Counted from the stretch's first letter, positions 54,149-63,354 are shown. The stretch: 64,000 bases of DNA from Flammeovirgaceae bacterium UBA5585 (GCA_002425185.1 DILT01000020.1:83844-147843), one strand, 5' to 3'. Notes: generated by a model not told the origin, from the sequence alone. Made by a program: numbers and translations.

Positions 54149-55864
54149 ATGGACAAAAAACTCAGAAGCTACGACTGGTTCGGTAAATCCGACAAGATGG
54201 GATTTGTCCATCGCTCGTGGTTGCGCAACCAAGGCTATCCCGATGATTACTTCAAAGACAAACCGGTTATCGGCATCTGCAACACCTGGTCGGAGCTTAC
54301 ACCCTGTAACGGCCACCTGCGCGACTTCGCTGAAATTGTAAAACGTGGTGTACGCGAAGCCGGGGGATTTCCGCTGGAGTTTCCTGTCACTTCACTGGGC
54401 GAAACCATCATGCGGCCCACCACCATGCTCTTCCGCAACCTGGCCAGCATGGATACCGAAGAATCCATCCGTGCCAACCCCATCGATGGTGTTGTACTAT
54501 TAACCGGTTGTGATAAAACAACTCCCTCAACCGTTATGGGTGCATGCAGTGTTGACCTCCCAACCATTGTTGTGCCCGGTGGGCCGATGCTCAACGGCCG
54601 CTTTCGCGGTGAGTGCATCGGCTCGGGATCGTTCAACTGGATGATCAAAGAAAAACGGTCGGTAGAAAAATATTCCGATGAAGACATTCACGAAGCCGAA
54701 GTTGGCGCAGCCCGAAGCCAAGGGCATTGCATGACGATGGGCACAGCCTCAACCATGGCTTGCATGGTAGAAGCACTGGGCCTGACCTTACCCGGAGCTG
54801 CAGCCATACCTGCAGTAGATGCACGTAAAAAAGTAATGGCGCATCTCTCCGGAAGAAGGATTGTAGAGATGGTTAAAGAAGATTTAAAGCTCTCCAAAAT
54901 CTTAACCCGACAAGCTTTTGAAAATGCCATTGTAGTCAATGCAGGTGTGGGCGGTTCAACCAACTTCATCATCCACTTGCTGGCCATTGCCGGAAGAATT
55001 GGTGTTGACCTTAAACTCGAAGACTTTGATACGATTGGAAGTAAAATCCCGTTGCTCGTTAACCTGAAACCATCCGGAAAATACCTGATGGAAGATTTTT
55101 ACTATGCCGGGGGCTTGCCCGTTGTAATCGATGAACTTAAGAAGTATTTACACACGGATGCCATTACCGTTAACGGAAAGGCCATCGGTGAAAACAATGT
55201 CAACCCGCCCTGCTATAACCGCGATGTTATCGCATCGTTGGATCAACCCCTGCAATCCGAAGCCGGTATGGTTGTGTTAAAAGGAAACCTCTGCGAAAAC
55301 GGGGCGGTCATTAAACCTTCTGCGGCATCGAAAGAATTGATGAAGCACCGCGGCCGGGCAGTTGTTTTTGAAACCATGGACGACTACCATGCACGCATTG
55401 ATGACCCTAACCTTGACATTGATGAAAGCTGTGTGATTGTTTTGAAAAATGTAGGGCCCGTTGGGTATCCGGGCATGCCCGAAGTTGGTAATGTTGATCT
55501 TCCTGAAAAACTTCTTCAGAAGGGTGTACGCGATATGATCCGCATTTCTGACGGCCGCATGAGCGGAACGGCTGGCGGCACGGTAGTACTGCACGTATCG
55601 CCCGAATCGGCCATTGGTGGTACACTTGCCCTCGTTAAAAATGGCGATATGATTGAACTGGACATTGAAAAAAGAAAGCTCCACCTGGATGTAAGTGATG
55701 ATGAGCTAAAAAAACGAAAGGCCAACTGGACTCCTTCCCTTCCGCATACCGAAAGAGGATATGTGAAATTTTTCCTTGATCATGTTCAACAAGCTGACTT
55801 AGGTTGTGACTTAGATATTTTACGAGGTGGATCGGGAAGCGTGGTTAAGGGAGATTTACATTAA
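54149..55864 (+). CDS. IlvD/EDD-family pentonate dehydratase
   Basis: A 571-residue iron-sulfur dehydratase. Cys53 (TPCNGH), Cys121 (TGCDKTTPS) and Cys194 (QGHCMTMG) are the expected cluster ligands and GRMSGTAGG carries the catalytic Ser. The opening segment SDKMGFVHRSWLRNQGY is that of the L-arabinonate/D-xylonate/D-galactonate dehydratase branch rather than true dihydroxyacid dehydratase (IlvD) or gluconate-phosphate dehydratase (Edd). It should convert D-xylonate or L-arabinonate to 2-keto-3-deoxypentonate. Its neighbours (KGSADH and FAH-family dehydratase) fit the same route. Confidence 0.88.
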   Translation: MDKKLRSYDWFGKSDKMGFVHRSWLRNQGYPDDYFKDKPVIGICNTWSELTPCNGHLRDFAEIVKRGVREAGGFPLEFPVTSLGETIMRPTTMLFRNLASMDTEESIRANPIDGVVLLTGCDKTTPSTVMGACSVDLPTIVVPGGPMLNGRFRGECIGSGSFNWMIKEKRSVEKYSDEDIHEAEVGAARSQGHCMTMGTASTMACMVEALGLTLPGAAAIPAVDARKKVMAHLSGRRIVEMVKEDLKLSKILTRQAFENAIVVNAGVGGSTNFIIHLLAIAGRIGVDLKLEDFDTIGSKIPLLVNLKPSGKYLMEDFYYAGGLPVVIDELKKYLHTDAITVNGKAIGENNVNPPCYNRDVIASLDQPLQSEAGMVVLKGNLCENGAVIKPSAASKELMKHRGRAVVFETMDDYHARIDDPNLDIDESCVIVLKNVGPVGYPGMPEVGNVDLPEKLLQKGVRDMIRISDGRMSGTAGGTVVLHVSPESAIGGTLALVKNGDMIELDIEKRKLHLDVSDDELKKRKANWTPSLPHTERGYVKFFLDHVQQADLGCDLDILRGGSGSVVKGDLH

Positions 55865-55877
55865 ATGCAAAATAACT

Positions 55878-56711
55878 ATGAGAGTTTATAAGACCTCTTC
55901 GGGTATATTGATTGAAAATAAAGACAAGTATTTCCTATATCAGGAAGACTGGGATAAGTTCATTAATAATGATCACTTGTTTGATAAGCTTCAGCAAATC
56001 ACATCTGTAAGTGCTCCAATACATCAGGCAGCCGAGCTTATCAAGAATTCAATTCTTGCTCCCATTGCTAATCAGGAATTGTGGGCTTGTGGAGTAACCT
56101 ACCTGCGCAGTAAAGTAGGAAGACAGGAAGAATCAAAAACTTCCGGAAGTGGCGATTTCTATGCACGGGTATACGAAGCCGAACGACCCGAAGTGTTTTT
56201 CAAAGCCACTGCACACCGTGTTGTTGGGCATGGTGGCAAGGTAAGAATCAGAAAAGACTCTACGTGGGATGTACCCGAACCGGAACTCACACTTGTTGTT
56301 ACTTCATCAGGAAAAATCATCGGCTATACCATCGGTAACGATATGAGCAGTCGCAGCATTGAAGGTGAGAACCCGCTTTACCTGCCCCAAGCCAAAACGT
56401 ATGATGGCTGTGCCGCCATAGGCCCGTGTATTTACGTTACTGACACACCCATCAATCCCGAAACAGTAATTCAACTGGATATTCTTCGTAATGGTGATAC
56501 TGTTTACACGGATTCCATCGCTATCAACCAGATGAAACGTTCGCTTGAAGAGTTAGCATCATTCGTTTACCGCGAATGTTCCTTTCCATATGGATGCATG
56601 ATTATGACTGGGACCGGTATTGTTCCACCCAGCGGTTTTACGTTAAAAGCAGGTGATGAAATCAGGATAAAAATCGGTAATATAGGCACGTTAATAAATT
56701 TTGTTAGCTGA
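55878..56711 (+). CDS. FAH-family 2-keto-3-deoxypentonate dehydratase
   Basis: A 277-residue protein from the ATG at 55878; an upstream start would overlap the dehydratase gene. The fumarylacetoacetate hydrolase fold is shown by WACGVTYLRSK, FFKATAHRVVGHGG, DVPEPELTLVV with metal ligands Glu134 and Glu136, and GNDMSSR and QAKTYDGCAAIGP with the conserved Asp155 and Lys173. Members of this subgroup (XylX-like) dehydrate 2-keto-3-deoxy-D-xylonate or L-arabinonate to alpha-ketoglutarate semialdehyde. Its stop overlaps the gntP start by one base (TGATG). Confidence 0.88.
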   Translation: MRVYKTSSGILIENKDKYFLYQEDWDKFINNDHLFDKLQQITSVSAPIHQAAELIKNSILAPIANQELWACGVTYLRSKVGRQEESKTSGSGDFYARVYEAERPEVFFKATAHRVVGHGGKVRIRKDSTWDVPEPELTLVVTSSGKIIGYTIGNDMSSRSIEGENPLYLPQAKTYDGCAAIGPCIYVTDTPINPETVIQLDILRNGDTVYTDSIAINQMKRSLEELASFVYRECSFPYGCMIMTGTGIVPPSGFTLKAGDEIRIKIGNIGTLINFVS

Positions 56712-58024
56712 TGCCATTGCTCATTATTGCGTTTGGTGTTGCCCTGCAGGTTTACCTGACCTATAAAAAAATCAGTCCGTTTTTATCCCTGTTGATTGTT
56801 GCCATTGTTGTTGGCTTACTGTTAGGCATGCATCCTTCAGAACTGGTCGTTTCTATTGAAAAGGGTGTGGGGAGCACACTTAGCGGATTGGCGCTAATCA
56901 TTTGCCTTGGTGCTGTGTTGGGAAAAATTCTGGAAGCCAGTGGGGCGATTAATCAAATCACATCCAACCTTATCAGAAACTTTGGTGAACGCCATGTTCA
57001 ATGGGCTGTTTTGCTAACAGGTTTTCTGGTAGGTCTTCCGCTTTATTACAATGCAGGCTTTATCATTCTTGTGCCGCTCGTTTTTTCAGTAGCACGAAGA
57101 ACTGGTCTACCCTTACTTTACATTGCCATACCCACAGCCGCTTCGCTTTCCGCAACACATTGTTTTCTTCCTCCACACCCGGGCCCTGTTGTATTAGTCA
57201 ATGCTTTTGGTGCCGATTTAGGTCTGACACTGGTTTATGGCTTAATCCTGGTAATTCCTATCGTGATTATTGCAGGTCCGTTTCTCGGCCGGTTATTGAA
57301 GAATATCGGAACGACCGCCAACGGAAATTCATTCCATGAGCAGCCGGTTGAACCAGCAAATCCGCCTTCACCTTTTGCCAGTTTTAGTGTTGCGTTAATG
57401 CCGGTATTGCTCATTTCATTAGCCGTTGTGGTTGATACTTTTTTTAAATCAGAAGGAACCGCCTATTCAATCATACAGTTTTTCGGAAACCCAAATATTG
57501 CATTACTGACTTCTGTTTTACTGGCGGTGTACTTTTTTGGAACACAACGGGGCACGGATATGTCGACCATTATGAAATGGTTAACGGAAGGCATTACACG
57601 TATTGCTATGATCTTGTTAATCATTACCGCAGGAGGAGTTTTAAAAGAAGTTTTAATCGACAGCGGTACAGGGAAATACATCACTTCCTTCAGTAGTGAG
57701 TGGCAAATCAATCCCTATCTTTTCGCGTGGATCATTACCGCATTACTTCGTATCGCGCTTGGTTCTGCCACGGTAGCTGGGTTGACTGCAGCAGGGATTG
57801 TTTCTCCACTTGTCGTAACCGGACAGGTTTCACCTGAATTGATGGTGCTGGCCGTTGGAGCCGGAAGTGTTTTTTGCTCGCACATCAACGATACCGGCTT
57901 CTGGATGTTCAAGGAATTCTTCAACCTGTCGCTTAAACAAACCTTCCTGTCATGGACAGTAATGGAATCGTTAATGTCGGTACTTGGCTTGATTGGAGTA
58001 TTAATTCTTCAGCAATTTATCTAA
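56711..58024 (+). CDS. GntP-family aldonate permease
   Basis: A 437-residue protein with about 12-14 TM helices. The family motif LSATHCFLPPHPGPVVLVNAFGADLG (residues about 146-170) and GAVLGKILEASGAI are typical of GntP gluconate:proton symporters. Overlap with the preceding dehydratase gene implies its substrate is a pentonate (xylonate or arabinonate) rather than gluconate. It lets aldonates made outside the cytoplasm enter the oxidative branch. Confidence 0.88.
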   Translation: MPLLIIAFGVALQVYLTYKKISPFLSLLIVAIVVGLLLGMHPSELVVSIEKGVGSTLSGLALIICLGAVLGKILEASGAINQITSNLIRNFGERHVQWAVLLTGFLVGLPLYYNAGFIILVPLVFSVARRTGLPLLYIAIPTAASLSATHCFLPPHPGPVVLVNAFGADLGLTLVYGLILVIPIVIIAGPFLGRLLKNIGTTANGNSFHEQPVEPANPPSPFASFSVALMPVLLISLAVVVDTFFKSEGTAYSIIQFFGNPNIALLTSVLLAVYFFGTQRGTDMSTIMKWLTEGITRIAMILLIITAGGVLKEVLIDSGTGKYITSFSSEWQINPYLFAWIITALLRIALGSATVAGLTAAGIVSPLVVTGQVSPELMVLAVGAGSVFCSHINDTGFWMFKEFFNLSLKQTFLSWTVMESLMSVLGLIGVLILQQFI

Positions 58025-58039
58025 CTAACCAACCCGCTT

Positions 58040-59182
58040 ATGGAAACAAAACCTACACCCGATGGTTCACGTAGAAAGTTCATTTATAATCTTGGACTTA
58101 CCACGTTAGGTATTTCATCCTTTGCTTCAATTTATTCCTGCAACAGCAATACTAAAAACCAAAACAAGGAAACAACAATGAACCCGGAAAAAACAAAATT
58201 AGGCATAGCCTTGGTTGGTTTGGGTTCCTATGCCGGTGGGCAACTTGCTCCTGCACTTGAACAAACCGAGCATTGTTACCTTGCAGGAATTGTTACGGGT
58301 ACCCCTTCAAAAATTCCGGTTTGGAAAGAGAAGTATAATATCCCTGAAAAAAATATTTACTCGTACGAAAACTTCGACAGCCTTAAAGACAATCCTGATA
58401 TTGATATCATTTATGTAGTACTGCCCAACTCGATGCACGCTGAATATACCATACGGGCAGCGCAAGCAGGCAAGCATATTATCTGCGAGAAACCCATGTC
58501 CATTACCGTTGAAGATTGCGATCGTATGATTGAAGCATGCAAGAAAGCCAACGTAAAGCTGTCCATCGGTTATCGGTTACACTTCGATCCTTATCATCAA
58601 GAGATGATCAGGCTCGCCAAAGAAAAAACTTTTGGCGAACTGAAAGGACTGTCCTCTTCGTTTGGTTTTAAAGCGTCTGCCGGAATATGGCGATTGAACA
58701 AGGCACTTGCCGGTGGTGGCCCCTTGATGGATCTTGGCATTTACAGTGTGCAAGGCTTTTGCTACTTATCCGGTATGGAACCTGTTGCGGTTACAGCACA
58801 AGAAGGACCAAAAACCGATCCGGTCAAGTTCAGCGAAGTTGAAGAATCACTTACCTGGGAATTTGAAATGCCAAACGGTCTTCGGGCCAAAGGCATGACG
58901 AGCTATTCAGAAAGCATAAACTTTTTGAGGGCCGAAGCTGAAAAGGGTTGGTTCGAACTCAAGCCAGCCTTTAATTATGGTGGACTGAAAGGTGAGACAT
59001 CCACTGGAAAACTGGAACTTATGCCAGTAAATCAACAAGCAAAGCAAATGGATGATTTTGCTTTAGCCGTTAAAAGCAACCGTCCTTCTCCGGTACCCGG
59101 TGAAATGGGAAGACGGGATGTAAAACTATTGCAGGCAATTTACGAGGCCATGCATACCGGAAAGCGCATTGAGTTGGTTTAA
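58040..59182 (+). CDS. Tat-exported Gfo/Idh/MocA oxidoreductase, putative aldose dehydrogenase
   Basis: A 380-residue protein. Residues 9-15 read GSRRKFI, a Tat signal; the following hydrophobic stretch ends at SIYSC (Cys34), a possible Tat lipoprotein. The Rossmann start LGIALVGLGSYAGGQLAPAL (about residue 52), the EKPMS motif (CEKPMSITVED) and LMDLGIYSVQ are Gfo/Idh/MocA landmarks; glucose-fructose oxidoreductase-like members are exported with bound NADP. It is last in the Weimberg operon. The simplest reading is periplasmic oxidation of xylose or arabinose to the lactone/aldonate that GntP takes in. The substrate is inferred from context. Confidence 0.75.
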   Translation: METKPTPDGSRRKFIYNLGLTTLGISSFASIYSCNSNTKNQNKETTMNPEKTKLGIALVGLGSYAGGQLAPALEQTEHCYLAGIVTGTPSKIPVWKEKYNIPEKNIYSYENFDSLKDNPDIDIIYVVLPNSMHAEYTIRAAQAGKHIICEKPMSITVEDCDRMIEACKKANVKLSIGYRLHFDPYHQEMIRLAKEKTFGELKGLSSSFGFKASAGIWRLNKALAGGGPLMDLGIYSVQGFCYLSGMEPVAVTAQEGPKTDPVKFSEVEESLTWEFEMPNGLRAKGMTSYSESINFLRAEAEKGWFELKPAFNYGGLKGETSTGKLELMPVNQQAKQMDDFALAVKSNRPSPVPGEMGRRDVKLLQAIYEAMHTGKRIELV

Positions 59183-59200
59183 AAAAACACCCCGCGGATG

Positions 59201-59220
59201 CCAAAAACAGTTTTTTTTGG
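59201..59220 (+). terminator. possible terminator after the pentonate operon
   Basis: CCAAAAA, six bases, TTTTTGG form a 7-bp A/T-rich stem overlapping a run of eight T. It is 19 bases after the oxidoreductase stop, so weak Rho-independent termination is plausible. Confidence 0.45.
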
Positions 59221-59284
59221 TCAATTTTTGAGGAAAAGTTTAATCCCAAAATTAGCATTGATGCTGATCCCGGCATTCTAATTC

Positions 59285-59300
59285 ATGCAACCGATTGCAC
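59285..59300. promoter_or_regulatory. LacI-type operator O6 (lacI promoter)
   Basis: ATGCAACC followed by GATTGCAC; the inner 14 bases TGCAACCGATTGCA match the regulon consensus exactly and equal the GH3 site. Its centre (59292.5) is 66 bp from the centre of the next site. Confidence 0.7.
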
Positions 59301-59351
59301 ATAATTATTTTAAAACCCATATTTTTTGCCATTTTTAGTGTTAATTTGTCA

Positions 59352-59365
59352 TGTAATCGATTGAA
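59352..59365. promoter_or_regulatory. LacI-type operator O7 (lacI start)
   Basis: TGTAATCGATTGAA matches 12 of 14 positions and abuts the lacI ATG at 59366. Together with O6 it suggests autoregulation by looping or roadblock. Confidence 0.55.
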
Positions 59366-60388
59366 ATGACTCATCACAAAGAAGTCACCATTTACGATAT
59401 CGCGGAGGCACTCAGCGTTTCCCCTGCCACGGTGAGCCGTGGACTTAAAGACCATCCCGGCATCCGTAAAGATACCAAAAAGAAAATTCTGGATACCGCA
59501 AAAAAAATGGGGTACCAGCACAACACCTTCGCCAGCAACCTCAGGCGAAAGAAAACCAATACCATCGGTGTGATTGTTCCGCGCCTGAACAGTTACTTCA
59601 TGTCGACTGTCATTGCCGGTATGGAAAAACTGGTGAATGAAAACGGCTACAACCTCATCATCTCTCAGTCGCAGGAATCCGGCAAAAAAGAAATTGCCGG
59701 TGTAAACACCATGTACAACAGCCGCATTGATGGGTTGATGGTATCCCTTGCCTACGACACAAAAGATACTGAACACTTTGAAGCCCTCCTGAAAAAAAAT
59801 ATTCCGATCATCTTCTTCGACCGCATTATAGAACACCCCGGTTGCACCAGCGTTGTTATTGACAACCATCAGGCCGGCTATGATGCCACCAGGCATCTGC
59901 TCGATCAGGGTTGCAAACGCATTGTTCACCTTTCCGGAAGTTTAAACCGGAATGTGTATGCGGATCGTTTGGCCGGTTACAAACAAGCGCTGCAGGAAAA
60001 AGGAATCGTATACAATCCTGAACTGGTGATCAGCAACAACCTGAGTGATATGGGAGGTGAAGAAGCCGCACATCAGATTTTGCAAATGCATAAAAGACCT
60101 GACGGCATTTTTGCTGCCAACGATACATCAGCAGTTGCGTGCATGCGCGAGTTAAAACTGGCCGGCATAAAAATACCCAACGACATTGCTGTTGTAGGCT
60201 TTAACAACGACCCCATATCAAAAGTGATTGAACCCAATTTAACCACCGTGAATTATCCCGGCCAGGAAATGGGTGAAGTAGCAGCCGCTACCCTGCTGAA
60301 CAAACTCAACAAAAGCAACTCGGCCAACCTAAACACCATCGTGTTGCGCCATGAATTGATTATCCGTCAATCTTCCCTGAAGAAATAG
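59366..60388 (+). CDS. LacI-family transcriptional regulator of the xylan/pentose/uronate regulon
   Basis: A 340-residue regulator. The N-terminal helix-turn-helix is residues 5-26 (VTIYDIAEALSVSPATVSRGL) followed by the hinge helix region NTFASNLRRKKTNTIGVIVP. The periplasmic-binding-like effector domain shows SRIDGLMVSLAYD, FFDRIIEHPGCTSVVIDNHQAG and PDGIFAANDTSAVACM. It is followed by GH67, an SDR and uxuA in one unit, with 15 bases to GH67. LacI-type palindromes flank its own promoter and those of uxaA, xylB/susC, GH3 and araB, so it is probably the master local repressor. The inducer is unknown; a uronate, xylose or oligosaccharide would fit. Confidence 0.85.
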   Translation: MTHHKEVTIYDIAEALSVSPATVSRGLKDHPGIRKDTKKKILDTAKKMGYQHNTFASNLRRKKTNTIGVIVPRLNSYFMSTVIAGMEKLVNENGYNLIISQSQESGKKEIAGVNTMYNSRIDGLMVSLAYDTKDTEHFEALLKKNIPIIFFDRIIEHPGCTSVVIDNHQAGYDATRHLLDQGCKRIVHLSGSLNRNVYADRLAGYKQALQEKGIVYNPELVISNNLSDMGGEEAAHQILQMHKRPDGIFAANDTSAVACMRELKLAGIKIPNDIAVVGFNNDPISKVIEPNLTTVNYPGQEMGEVAAATLLNKLNKSNSANLNTIVLRHELIIRQSSLKK

Positions 60389-60403
60389 CACCATCATCTT
60401 ATC

Positions 60404-62560
60404 ATGAGAAAACTGCCACTACTTTATATACTATTCTTAACATTTACTGCTGTACATAGTGAAGATGGCTACCGGCTGTGGCTTCGGTATGACCCCATAA
60501 CAAATAAGGCGGTAGCGACTGGATACAAAAAAAATATTTCGGGCTGGATGGTGTATGGCAACTCACCCACCCTTTCACTGGTTAAAAAAGAAATTCAACA
60601 AGGCCTTGCAGGATTAATCGGAAACATTCCGGAAGTTAAAACCCCAGGCTCCTCAACTGTTTTATTAGGCACTCCCCAATCGTCCGAAATAATCCGTAAC
60701 CTGAATCTTGACACCAGATTAAAAAACCTGGGTAACGAAGGATTTTTAATACTCACCACAACCTACCAGAAGAAGAAACTAACCGTAATTGCTGCACCAG
60801 AAGAAATCGGTGTGCTGTATGGTGCATTTCACTTTTTAAAATTGCTGCAAACCCATCAACCGATTGACAAACTTGATATTGAAAGTTCACCGCGCATTAA
60901 CCTGCGTGTACTCAATCATTGGGACAACCTCGATCGCACCGTTGAACGCGGCTATGCCGGATTTTCTTTATGGGATTGGCATAAACTTCCAGATTATATC
61001 GATCCGCGCTACCATGACTATGCCCGTGCAAATGCTTCCATCGGTATAAACGGAACAGTAGTAACCAATGTAAATGCAAATGCACGCGTACTTTCCGAAT
61101 ATTACCTTGAAAAAGTAGCCGCACTCGCGGATGTGTTTCGACCCTACGGAATAAGAATTTACCTCACGGCACGCTTCAGTGCACCCATTGAGTTAGGCGG
61201 ATTAAAAACTGCCGACCCATTGGATCCAACAGTTCAGCAATGGTGGAACGATAAAGTAAAAGAGATATACACACTCATCCCAGACTTCGGAGGGTTTTTG
61301 GTGAAAGCAAACTCAGAAGGACAACCCGGGCCGCAAAACTACAATCGCAACCATGCCGATGGCGCCAACATGTTAGCCGATGCAGTTGCACCCTTTAACG
61401 GTATAGTAATGTGGCGTGCCTTTGTGTATGATGACAAAGTGCCTGACGATCGCGCCAAGCAAGCCTACAATGAATTTAAACCACTTGACGGAACGTTCAG
61501 AAAAAATGTGTTGATTCAAGTAAAAAACGGTGCCATCGATTTTCAACCGCGCGAACCATTCCACCCGATGTTTGGTACCCTACCCCACACGCCTTTAATG
61601 ATGGAGTTCCAGATCACACAGGAATACACCGGCTTCAGCACGCACCTGGTTTACCTGGCCAATCAATTTAAAGAATGCCTGGATGCCGATACGCATGCCA
61701 AAGGCACAGGATCAACGGTAGCAAAAGTTATTGATGGCTCGCTCGACAACCATTCACGCTCAGGCATTGCCGGTGTGGCCAACATCGGCACCGACAGAAA
61801 CTGGACAGGCCATCCATTCGCACAAGCCAACTGGTATGCTTTCGGGCGGTTGGCTTGGGATCATCAGCTTAGTGCACAAAGTATTGCAGAAGAATGGATA
61901 AAGATGACATTCACTAACGATCAAACTTTTGTAAATCCCATTAAAGAAATTATGGACAAATCATGGGAAACCAATGTTTCGTACATGACACCGCTTGGCT
62001 TGCACCACATCATGGGATGGAGTCATCATTACGGGCCTGCACCGTGGATAAAAGATAAACACCGAGCCGACTGGACATCGGTGTACTATCATCAGGCCAG
62101 TAAAGAAGGCATTGGTTTTAATCGCTCATCAACCGGAAGCAATGCTATTGCACAGTATAATGAACCTGTAGCCAGACTTTTTGGCTCGCGCGAACAATGT
62201 CCGGAAAAGTTTCTGCTTTGGTTTCATCACGTGGGCTGGGATGAAAAACTGAAATCAGGAAAAACCTTATGGGAAGAAATTTGCCGCCACTATTACGCTG
62301 GCGCAGAAGAAGTAAAATCGTTTCAACAAAAATGGAATACACTGGAAGGAAAGGTTGATCAGGAACGTTTTGAACACGTAAAAATGTTGCTGGCCATTCA
62401 ATATAACGAAGCCATCTGGTGGCGTAATGCCTGTGTATTGTATTTTCAAAGCTTTTCAGGTTTGCCCATACCAAACGGATTGGAAAAACCCGACCAACCA
62501 TTAGAGTATTATATGAATTTGGAATTCCCTTATGCACCCGGCATCAGGCCACAGTGGTGA
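60404..62560 (+). CDS. aguA: GH67 alpha-glucuronidase
   Basis: A 718-residue exported enzyme (signal about residues 1-19). Conserved features: LRVLNHWDNLDRTVERGYAG, KANSEGQPGPQNY with the acid Glu305, GAIDFQPREP with Asp379, and MMEFQITQEYTGF with Glu407; spacing matches the known catalytic residues of GH67 (Glu-Asp-Glu). It removes (4-O-methyl)glucuronic acid from the non-reducing end of xylo-oligosaccharides, the product GH30 and GH10 make. Released glucuronate then needs the uronate genes. It follows lacI directly. Confidence 0.95.
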   Translation: MRKLPLLYILFLTFTAVHSEDGYRLWLRYDPITNKAVATGYKKNISGWMVYGNSPTLSLVKKEIQQGLAGLIGNIPEVKTPGSSTVLLGTPQSSEIIRNLNLDTRLKNLGNEGFLILTTTYQKKKLTVIAAPEEIGVLYGAFHFLKLLQTHQPIDKLDIESSPRINLRVLNHWDNLDRTVERGYAGFSLWDWHKLPDYIDPRYHDYARANASIGINGTVVTNVNANARVLSEYYLEKVAALADVFRPYGIRIYLTARFSAPIELGGLKTADPLDPTVQQWWNDKVKEIYTLIPDFGGFLVKANSEGQPGPQNYNRNHADGANMLADAVAPFNGIVMWRAFVYDDKVPDDRAKQAYNEFKPLDGTFRKNVLIQVKNGAIDFQPREPFHPMFGTLPHTPLMMEFQITQEYTGFSTHLVYLANQFKECLDADTHAKGTGSTVAKVIDGSLDNHSRSGIAGVANIGTDRNWTGHPFAQANWYAFGRLAWDHQLSAQSIAEEWIKMTFTNDQTFVNPIKEIMDKSWETNVSYMTPLGLHHIMGWSHHYGPAPWIKDKHRADWTSVYYHQASKEGIGFNRSSTGSNAIAQYNEPVARLFGSREQCPEKFLLWFHHVGWDEKLKSGKTLWEEICRHYYAGAEEVKSFQQKWNTLEGKVDQERFEHVKMLLAIQYNEAIWWRNACVLYFQSFSGLPIPNGLEKPDQPLEYYMNLEFPYAPGIRPQW

Positions 62561-62582
62561 TAGGGTTTAATTAGTATACAGC

Positions 62583-63323
62583 ATGGGAAAAAAAATTGCC
62601 ATCGTAACCGGAGGATCATCAGGAATCGGTTTTGCTATTGCAAAGAAGTTTACTGAACAAAACATTCACACCATTATTATTGGTAGGAATAAACAAAGTC
62701 TTGATGAGGCAGTGTCATGCCTTGGCACAAACTGCGAAACAATAGCCTTCGATATCACCAACCTGGGTGGCATACCCGATGTAATAAAAGCCATTGTAAA
62801 GAAACACGGAAACATTGATGTACTGGTTAACAATGCCGGCATTAATATGAAGAAACCTGCGTTGGAGGTTACCGATCAGGAGTTTCAACAGATATTGCTC
62901 ACTAACCTCACCAGCGTGTTTGCCATCACACGTGAAGTGGCCAAAAATATGGTGGCAAAAAAATCAGGCAGCATCATCAACATCAGCTCGATGGCCGCAC
63001 AATACGGCTTACCCGGAGTAGTGGCATATGCGGCATCCAAAACAGCCATTGAAGGTGTTACCCGCACGCTGGCCGTTGAGCTTTCTCCCCAGGGCGTGCG
63101 TGTAAATTGCATTGCACCCGGATTCATTGCTACAAAAATGTCGGCAACAGCTTTAAATGGCGACCCTGAACGTAAACAAAAGGTACTTTCACGTACCCCC
63201 ATGGGCCGACTGGGTGACCCACAAGATGTAGCGAACGCAGCATACTTTCTGGCATCCGATGATTCAACGTTTATCACTGGAACAGTGGTTGCTGTGGATG
63301 GAGGAAATTCGATTGGTTTTTAG
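62583..63323 (+). CDS. SDR-family oxidoreductase, probable fructuronate reductase (mannonate oxidoreductase)
   Basis: A 246-residue classical short-chain dehydrogenase. The cofactor motif GGSSGIG is at residues 10-16, NNAG at 83-86, the catalytic Ser135/136, Tyr149 and Lys153 in AYAASK, and FVAxDGG-type end (VVAVDGGNSIGF). Homologues described as gluconate 5-dehydrogenase or 3-oxoacyl-ACP reductase are close, so similarity alone does not assign the substrate. Its place directly before uxuA, with no classical UxuB in the window, suggests fructuronate to mannonate reduction, as for SDR-type UxuB of Bacillus. Confidence 0.8.
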   Translation: MGKKIAIVTGGSSGIGFAIAKKFTEQNIHTIIIGRNKQSLDEAVSCLGTNCETIAFDITNLGGIPDVIKAIVKKHGNIDVLVNNAGINMKKPALEVTDQEFQQILLTNLTSVFAITREVAKNMVAKKSGSIINISSMAAQYGLPGVVAYAASKTAIEGVTRTLAVELSPQGVRVNCIAPGFIATKMSATALNGDPERKQKVLSRTPMGRLGDPQDVANAAYFLASDDSTFITGTVVAVDGGNSIGF

Positions 63324-63354
63324 ACCTCTAAATTGATCATTGAAAATGGTGAGA

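Noticed and set aside
54247..55725. Several minus-strand frames opposite the IlvD/EDD gene
   Set aside because: Shadows of a gene with clear iron-sulfur and catalytic motifs; no ribosome-binding or domain support.
59252..59929. A long open frame on the minus strand opposite lacI
   Set aside because: It runs antisense to a well-supported LacI gene, has no recognisable domain, and follows from codon bias of the sense strand.
60851..60868. A CAACCGATTG segment in the GH67 coding region resembling the LacI-type operator
   Set aside because: Only about 10 of 14 positions agree, it lies inside a gene, and it encodes normal family sequence (HQPIDK). Likely chance.
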